Shown here: positions 5,164 to 8,491 of the stretch, piece by piece
Layout of the letters: each line of letters opens with the position of its first letter
Numbering within the stretch: position 1 is the first letter of the stretch
NCBI GenBank assembly: GCA_031290005.1
Contig: JAITOJ010000027.1
Coordinates: forward strand, 1 to 8,491
Origin: Treponema sp.
GTDB lineage: Bacteria; Spirochaetota; Spirochaetia; Treponematales; Treponemataceae
DNA length: 8,491 nucleotides
Reading direction: 5' to 3'
The notes under the pieces: generated by a model
Seen by the model: the letters and a program-made list of their open reading frames with translations, nothing else
What the model was told of the DNA's origin: nothing
Database searches by the model: none
Program-made: the position numbers and the translations under genes

Positions 5164-6417
5164 CTATTCAACGCCGGTACAGAGCGCCCCGATAACGTGC
5201 ACCGCGCCATCGGCTTTGGCGGGACTGTTTTTCACGGTTATGTGCAGGATACAGGGCGCGCCGGGGTCAAGATTGTCCGCGATTTCCGCATAGGCGTTGC
5301 CGTAATAGCCCGAGCGGTAGCTGACATAGGTGTTAAGCTGAATCTTGGGCGTTACGCTGCCGTCAGGCTTTTCAATCCAGGCTTCTCCGTTTCGGAACTG
5401 GTCGCTTTCCGCAATGAAGACTCCCACTGATTTTCCCCTCACCCTGATTTGCAGTTCCGCGTCACTGTCCGCCGTAGTCCAGCCCTTGAGTTGTTTGCCG
5501 CCCCGGGTAAGCCATTCGCCGGGCAGTATGGCGTTCGCCGGGTCCCACATATAGTCGTCAAGCACCGCGCCGGCGTCGTCCGAACTGATGAGCCTGACAT
5601 GCTGGAACTCGCTGGAAACCAGAGGCGCCGGCAGGGCGGGATCCGCCGGGGTAAGGGCGCTGTCGTCGGGCAGGGAAGCCCAGACTGCCTCAAGGTAGTC
5701 CGTAATACCCTGGGCAATATTAGCGTGTCCCGCGTTGTTGGGGTGGATGCTCTCGCTTCCGGTAAAATACGTGTTCCAGAGCGCGCTCTTTGCCCAGTCA
5801 GCCCAGGCAAGAGTCGCAAGTCCGTAGTGATTGCCGATGGGTTCCTGCTCTTGCCGCTGTCCCGCGTTGACGTCTCCCTTCTGATTGAGGGCGAGCAGCA
5901 GCACCGCGCGGCCGGAGCCGTCCAGAAGCTGCCGGAGCGCCCCCTCAAAGGAACGGCGCCGCACTTTGGGATTGAGCCACTGGTCATTGATGGCAAACTC
6001 CAGGATAACCACGTCAGGCTCATAGGCAAGGGCGTGGTCCTGAATCCGGATTGCCCCGTACGCGGAATCCGTACCGCTGGCCCCGGAATTGTGCCAGATG
6101 ATTTCGCTTCCCGTCTCTTTGGCCTTTGTGTCCCACCAGGTTCTCACCAGTCCGGCCCAGCCGCTCATGTCCGGCGGGCTTGCCTGATAACCGGTGGTGA
6201 TGGAACCGCCCAGGGCAACCACGGAGACCGGCTCGCCCCGGCGCAGTTTTGCCAGGGCGCTTTGCAGCCGGGGATTGTCAAGGGACGGCCCGGATTTTCC
6301 CGGCTTTGCGGGCGCGGCCTTTCCGGAAACGCACGCGCCGCACACCAGCAGCGCCGCGGCAATACAGACGGCGCATACAAAGGCTGATTTCTTATTCAGC
6401 ATTGCTGTTTTTTTCAT
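5164..6417 (-). CDS. SGNH/GDSL hydrolase lipoprotein (second of tandem pair)
   Basis: A 417-aa predicted lipoprotein. From the ATG at 6417 it has MKKTAMLNKK, a hydrophobic core and VCGAC with Cys29 as lipidation site. The catalytic domain (about 60-250) shows ALGGSITTG (nucleophile Ser72), HNSGASGTDS (oxyanion Gly region), EFAINDQW (Asn144) and SESIHPNNAGH (His225). SGNH enzymes with this layout are mostly carbohydrate or lipid esterases. The residue three before the catalytic His is Glu222 rather than the usual Asp. Residues 268-417 form a probable beta-sandwich accessory domain. AAGGA stands five bases before this ATG. An upstream ATG at 6435 overlaps the preceding stop as ATGA and could also be used, adding six residues. 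It would act at the cell surface; the substrate is unknown. It is co-transcribed with the paralogue upstream. Confidence 0.88.
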   Translation of the reverse strand: MKKTAMLNKKSAFVCAVCIAAALLVCGACVSGKAAPAKPGKSGPSLDNPRLQSALAKLRRGEPVSVVALGGSITTGYQASPPDMSGWAGLVRTWWDTKAKETGSEIIWHNSGASGTDSAYGAIRIQDHALAYEPDVVILEFAINDQWLNPKVRRRSFEGALRQLLDGSGRAVLLLALNQKGDVNAGQRQEQEPIGNHYGLATLAWADWAKSALWNTYFTGSESIHPNNAGHANIAQGITDYLEAVWASLPDDSALTPADPALPAPLVSSEFQHVRLISSDDAGAVLDDYMWDPANAILPGEWLTRGGKQLKGWTTADSDAELQIRVRGKSVGVFIAESDQFRNGEAWIEKPDGSVTPKIQLNTYVSYRSGYYGNAYAEIADNLDPGAPCILHITVKNSPAKADGAVHVIGALCTGVE

Positions 6418-6431
6418 AATATTCCTTATAT

Positions 6432-7637
6432 TCATTCTTGCACTCCGGTACAGATTACCCCGATAACATTGGTGTATCCGTTTGTTGTGCTTGTGCCGCT
6501 TTCTTCCACCGTAACATGCAGGATATATTCCAGTTTTGGGTCAAGGGCACTTGAGATTTCCGCATAAGCATATCCGTAGTAGCCGTTCCGGTAATCGACA
6601 TAGGTGTTGAGGGTAACGTCAGAGGTTTTCGTGTGGTCGGGCTTTTCAAGCCAGGCTTTCCCGTTCCGGAACTGGTCGCTTTCGGTGAACAGAATACCCA
6701 CGGATTTTCCCTGCACCTTGATTTGCAGATGCCCGTCAATAGCATTGGTGCGCCAGCCCTTGAGAGCCGAACCACCCCGTCTCACCCATTCGTCGGGAAG
6801 AAGAGCGGTCGTCGCTGCCCAGCCGGAATTATCAGCCACCGCTTCGGTATCGTTGCTGCCAATCAATCTGACATGCTGAAACTCATCGGGATACAACGGC
6901 GTTTTCAGGGAGCTTTTGCTGCCCGAAACTGTCCCGTTCCATACATCGTCCAGATACGCGGTGATGCCCTGGGCAATATTGGCGTGTCCCGCGTTGTTAG
7001 GGTGAATCTCTTCGCTTCCGGTAAAATAGTCGCTCCACGTGGAAGTATCCGTAATCGCCCAATCCGCCCAGGCGAGAGTCGGGATTCCATAATAATTCCC
7101 GATGGGTTCCTGCTCTTGCCGCTGTCCGGCATTGGCATTGCCCTTCTGGTTGAGGGCAAGGAGGACAATGGCGCTGTCGGAACCGGCCATGATTTGACGG
7201 AGCACCCCTTCGTAGGTGCGTTTTCGTACCAGTCTGTCGAGCCACTGGTCATTGACGGCAAACTCCACAAACACCACGTCAGGCTTATAGGCAAGCACGT
7301 GGTCTTGCACCCGGATAGACGCAAAGGCCGAGTCGGTTCCGCCGCAGCCTGAATTATGAAACACCGCTTTGCCGCCGGTTTCTGTGGCTTTGGCGTCCCA
7401 CCAGGCTTTGACCAGCCCCGCCCAGCTATTTGTGTCCAGCGGAGTGGCCGCATTCCCGGTAGTAATGGAACCCCCCAGGGCGACGATGGAAACCGTCCCC
7501 TTGCTTTGCAGCTTGCGCATGGCAGCGGCCAACTGGGGGCCGTCGGTCACGTCCTCAGTTCCGTCGTCACACCCGGCTGTCAGCAGCGCCAGGGCAACCA
7601 GGGCGGCGCTCAACAACATCAATTTGATTTTTCGCAT
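6432..7637 (-). CDS. SGNH/GDSL hydrolase lipoprotein (first of tandem pair)
   Basis: A 401-aa predicted lipoprotein with a strong ribosome binding site (AGGAGGA, 7648-7642) before ATG 7637. The signal peptide ends in the classic lipobox LTAGC (Cys23). SGNH blocks: ALGGSITTG with Ser57, HNSGCGGTDS, EFAVNDQW with Asn129, and SEEIHPNNAGH with His212 preceded by Glu209 at the usual Asp position. The C-terminal half (about 250-401) is a second domain shared with the downstream paralogue (EFQHVRLI, ESDQFRNG, LNTYVxYRxGYYGxAYAEI). The two proteins share long identical blocks across their whole length, so this is a tandem duplication. Its likely role is deacylation or deacetylation of a glycan or lipid at the cell surface. 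It is the first gene of the operon, with a promoter embedded in a ligA tail remnant. Confidence 0.9.
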   Translation of the reverse strand: MRKIKLMLLSAALVALALLTAGCDDGTEDVTDGPQLAAAMRKLQSKGTVSIVALGGSITTGNAATPLDTNSWAGLVKAWWDAKATETGGKAVFHNSGCGGTDSAFASIRVQDHVLAYKPDVVFVEFAVNDQWLDRLVRKRTYEGVLRQIMAGSDSAIVLLALNQKGNANAGQRQEQEPIGNYYGIPTLAWADWAITDTSTWSDYFTGSEEIHPNNAGHANIAQGITAYLDDVWNGTVSGSKSSLKTPLYPDEFQHVRLIGSNDTEAVADNSGWAATTALLPDEWVRRGGSALKGWRTNAIDGHLQIKVQGKSVGILFTESDQFRNGKAWLEKPDHTKTSDVTLNTYVDYRNGYYGYAYAEISSALDPKLEYILHVTVEESGTSTTNGYTNVIGVICTGVQE

Positions 7638-7665
7638 AGAATCCTCCTAACTAAAAATTGTTCCC

Positions 7666-7714
7666 TTATAATAATCCCAGAAATGCCTGCTCGTCAATCA
7701 CCGGGATGCCCAGG
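7666..7714 (-). pseudogene. Diverged copy of the ligA 3' end (copy C)
   Basis: The minus strand encodes LGIPVIDEQAFLGLL followed by TAA (7668-7666), the end of a LigA BRCT domain. Thirty-eight bases (7677-7714) match the live ligA end with two mismatches. The last residues differ (GLL instead of ALF). In this frame a stop precedes it at 7726-7728, so it is not part of a functional gene. It may be the oldest ligA end at this site. Confidence 0.75.
7668..7697 (-). promoter_or_regulatory. Putative promoter of the SGNH operon, within a ligA tail copy
   Basis: On the minus strand, TTGACG (7697-7692), an 18-bp spacer and TATTAT (7673-7668). The start would be near 7661, giving a leader of about 24 bases that carries the ribosome binding site. 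The -35 overlaps codons for Ile-Asp-Glu and the -10 the last codons and stop of the remnant. Confidence 0.5.
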
Positions 7715-7718
7715 GCGC

Positions 7719-7856
7719 AAGCCCCTTATTCCCCCCGAAGTAAGCCCCTTACTCCCCCCGAAGTAAGCCCCTTACGCCCCCGGAAGTAAGACCCTTGCGC
7801 CCTTCGGCGCAAGACCCTTACGCCCCAGGGAAGAAAGCCCCTTCACCCGCCGGAGT
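7719..7856. repeat. Array 1: six degenerate 23-bp hairpin repeats
   Basis: Units start at 7719, 7742, 7765, 7788, 7811 and 7834, each close to AAGCCCCTTAC-N(7)-GAAGT. Several fold on themselves across the unit boundary: CTTACT/AGTAAG in the second and CTTGCGCC/GGCGCAAG (7794-7801 with 7806-7813) in the fourth. Both arms change together between these units. There are no spacers, so this is not CRISPR. It contains no convincing gene. Confidence 0.85.
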
Positions 7857-7860
7857 GTCT

Positions 7861-7926
7861 ACTTTTCAAAACAAGGCCAGAAACGCCTGTTCGTCAATCA
7901 CCGGGATGCCCAGGCCGGCGGCCTTT
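7861..7926 (-). pseudogene. Exact 66-bp copy of the ligA 3' end (copy A)
   Basis: Identical over all 66 bases to 8373-8438, and ending exactly where identity stops on both sides. It encodes KAAGLGIPVIDEQAFLALF and stop (7868-7866) on the minus strand, plus six bases after the stop. On its minus-strand upstream side it is fused to the Rpn fragment rather than to the rest of ligA, so it is a detached gene end. Confidence 0.88.
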
Positions 7927-8226
7927 GTGGCCAAGGTATGGGAAAAATACCCTGCCATGCCCCTGGGCCGGGCCATCAAGTCCGCCGCATTGGCTTGCAT
8001 AAAGCAGGGAATTTTGGTAGATTTTCTGAAAACAAATACATCGGAGGTGTTGAATATGTTGACTGCGGAATGGAATTGGGACACAGCAAAAGAAGTCTGG
8101 CAGGAAGAGGCCCGGGAAGAAGCGGCAGCTCAATACGAAGCGCAACTCGCCAGTAGGGATGCGTACATCGCCGATAGGGATGCCCGCATCGCCGAATTGG
8201 AGCGCCAACTGTCGGGTCGGCGGTAA
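7927..8226 (+). pseudogene. 5'-truncated Rpn-family (PD-(D/E)XK) nuclease fragment
   Basis: The plus frame encodes about 100 residues ending at TAA 8224-8226. VWEKYPAMPLGRAIKSAALACIKQGILVDFLKTN, then SEVLNMLTAEWNWDTAKEVWQEEAREE, matches the C-terminal part of Rpn/'PD-(D/E)XK nuclease family transposase' proteins, which are common and often decayed in treponemes. The tail has two 21-bp repeats (8152-8172, 8173-8193) coding the heptads SRDAYIA and DRDARIA, a short coiled coil. The N-terminal nuclease core with its catalytic Asp/Glu/Lys is missing: the sequence breaks at 7927 exactly where the ligA tail copy begins. The frame runs back to an ATG at 7795, but that stretch is antisense ligA tail plus hairpin repeats, so a translated product would be a chimera without nuclease activity. 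Confidence 0.72.
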
Positions 8227-8251
8227 AGTCCCCCCCCTCCTTCCCCCCTCA

Positions 8252-8366
8252 GCGTCAAGGCCGAACGCCCCAGGGCGTCAAGGTCGAACGCCCCAGGGCG
8301 TCAAGGCCGAACGCCCCACAGCGTCAGGGTCGAACGCCCCACGGCGTCAGGGGTGAACGCCCTGGG
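8252..8366. repeat. Array 2: five 23-bp hairpin repeats
   Basis: Units start at 8252, 8275, 8298, 8321 and 8344, near GCGTCAAGG(C/T)CGAACGCCCCAGG. Each contains a short palindrome across the unit boundary, such as ACGCCC-CA-GGGCGT (8265-8278). The period equals that of array 1 but the sequence differs. No spacers or gene are present. A C8 tract (8230-8237) lies between the Rpn stop and the array. Confidence 0.9.
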
Positions 8367-8374
8367 GCGTTCAC
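8353..8374. terminator. Hairpin just after the ligA stop
   Basis: GTGAACGCCC (8353-8362) pairs perfectly with GGGCGTTCAC (8365-8374) around a two-base loop, beginning three bases after the ligA stop codon on the minus strand. It is the last, most perfect unit of array 2. It could stop or protect the ligA transcript, but there is no T-tract, so terminator function is only a possibility. Confidence 0.35.
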
Positions 8375-8377
8375 TTT

Positions 8378-8491
8378 TCAAAACAAGGCCAGAAACGCCT
8401 GTTCGTCAATCACCGGGATGCCCAGGCCGGCGGCCTTTTTGTTCTTTGCCGACCCCGACGCAATGTCGTTGGTCACCAGGCAGGACAGGCC
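8378..8491 (-). CDS. ligA: NAD-dependent DNA ligase, C-terminal end only (BRCT domain)
   Basis: Only the last 37 codons and the TGA (8380-8378) lie in the window; the rest continues beyond the right edge. The sequence LSCLVTNDIASGSAKNKKAA then LGIPVIDEQAFLALF is the C-terminal half of the BRCT domain that ends bacterial NAD-dependent ligases. The VTND-x(2)-SGSxKNKKA pattern is typical of LigA. LigA seals nicks in replication and repair using NAD. The catalytic domains are outside the window, so another BRCT protein cannot be fully excluded. Copies of this gene end recur at 7861-7926 and 7666-7714. Confidence 0.8.
   Translation of the reverse strand, partial: GLSCLVTNDIASGSAKNKKAAGLGIPVIDEQAFLALF

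Noticed and set aside
5449..6387. 312-aa open frame on the plus strand
   Set aside because: Complement of the SGNH catalytic gene; no ribosome binding site or recognisable domain.
6633..7352. 239-aa open frame on the plus strand
   Set aside because: Complement shadow of the first SGNH gene; it resembles the other shadow only because the two genes are paralogues.
8159..8356. 65-aa Pro/Arg-rich frame over array 2
   Set aside because: Translation of the hairpin repeats in one phase; no start signal and no motif.
7719..8366. CRISPR array
   Set aside because: Units are directly tandem with no spacers, and no cas genes are present.

Overview
The window looks like a spirochaete chromosome, most likely a Treponema-type bacterium of the kind found in termite guts. 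This rests on recognised families and style (a CBS-domain family II pyrophosphatase, loose spirochaete lipoboxes, Rpn/PD-(D/E)XK remnants, moderately GC-rich coding DNA), not on any database search. Most of the window is GC-balanced to GC-rich. The first ~400 bases are strikingly AT-rich and look foreign.

Layout, left to right. (1) Positions 1-396 hold the 3' part of a PIN-domain (VapC-type) toxin. It is followed by an attC-like inverted repeat (412-462) and, on the other strand, by what looks like the decayed C-terminus of a DUF2281-type antitoxin (532-648). (2) Positions 709-2376 encode a complete CBS-DRTGG-CBS manganese-dependent inorganic pyrophosphatase. Its near-consensus promoter ends only 8 bases before the ATG, so the mRNA is probably leaderless. 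(3) Positions 2471-3016 encode a small lipoprotein with six in-frame 18-bp repeats, closed by a good hairpin terminator. (4) Positions 3098-4726 form a three-gene membrane-protein operon: a VanZ-like protein, a Gx transporter/ECF S-component-like protein, and an EcfT/CbiQ-like protein with a five-copy 7-bp simple repeat near its 3' end. (5) Positions 4815-5159 encode a 114-aa helical protein of unknown function with its own promoter.

(6) On the minus strand, 7637 down to 5164, lie two tandem paralogous SGNH/GDSL hydrolase lipoproteins that form one operon with overlapping or nearly overlapping ends. (7) Positions 7666-8491 are a rearranged zone around the 3' end of ligA (minus strand). The live ligA C-terminus enters from the right edge (8378-8491). 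Two further copies of the ligA tail lie at 7861-7926 (66 bp, identical to the live end) and 7666-7714 (diverged). Between them are two arrays of 23-bp hairpin-forming tandem repeats and a 5'-truncated Rpn-family nuclease fragment. The diverged ligA tail appears to supply the promoter of the SGNH operon.

The most interesting items are the ligA-tail/hairpin-array/Rpn mosaic, which resembles repeated insertion at a gene 3' end, and the 7-bp repeat in the EcfT-like gene. Loss of one unit of that repeat would fuse the EcfT-like protein in frame to the downstream 114-aa protein. I see no CRISPR array, rRNA or tRNA.
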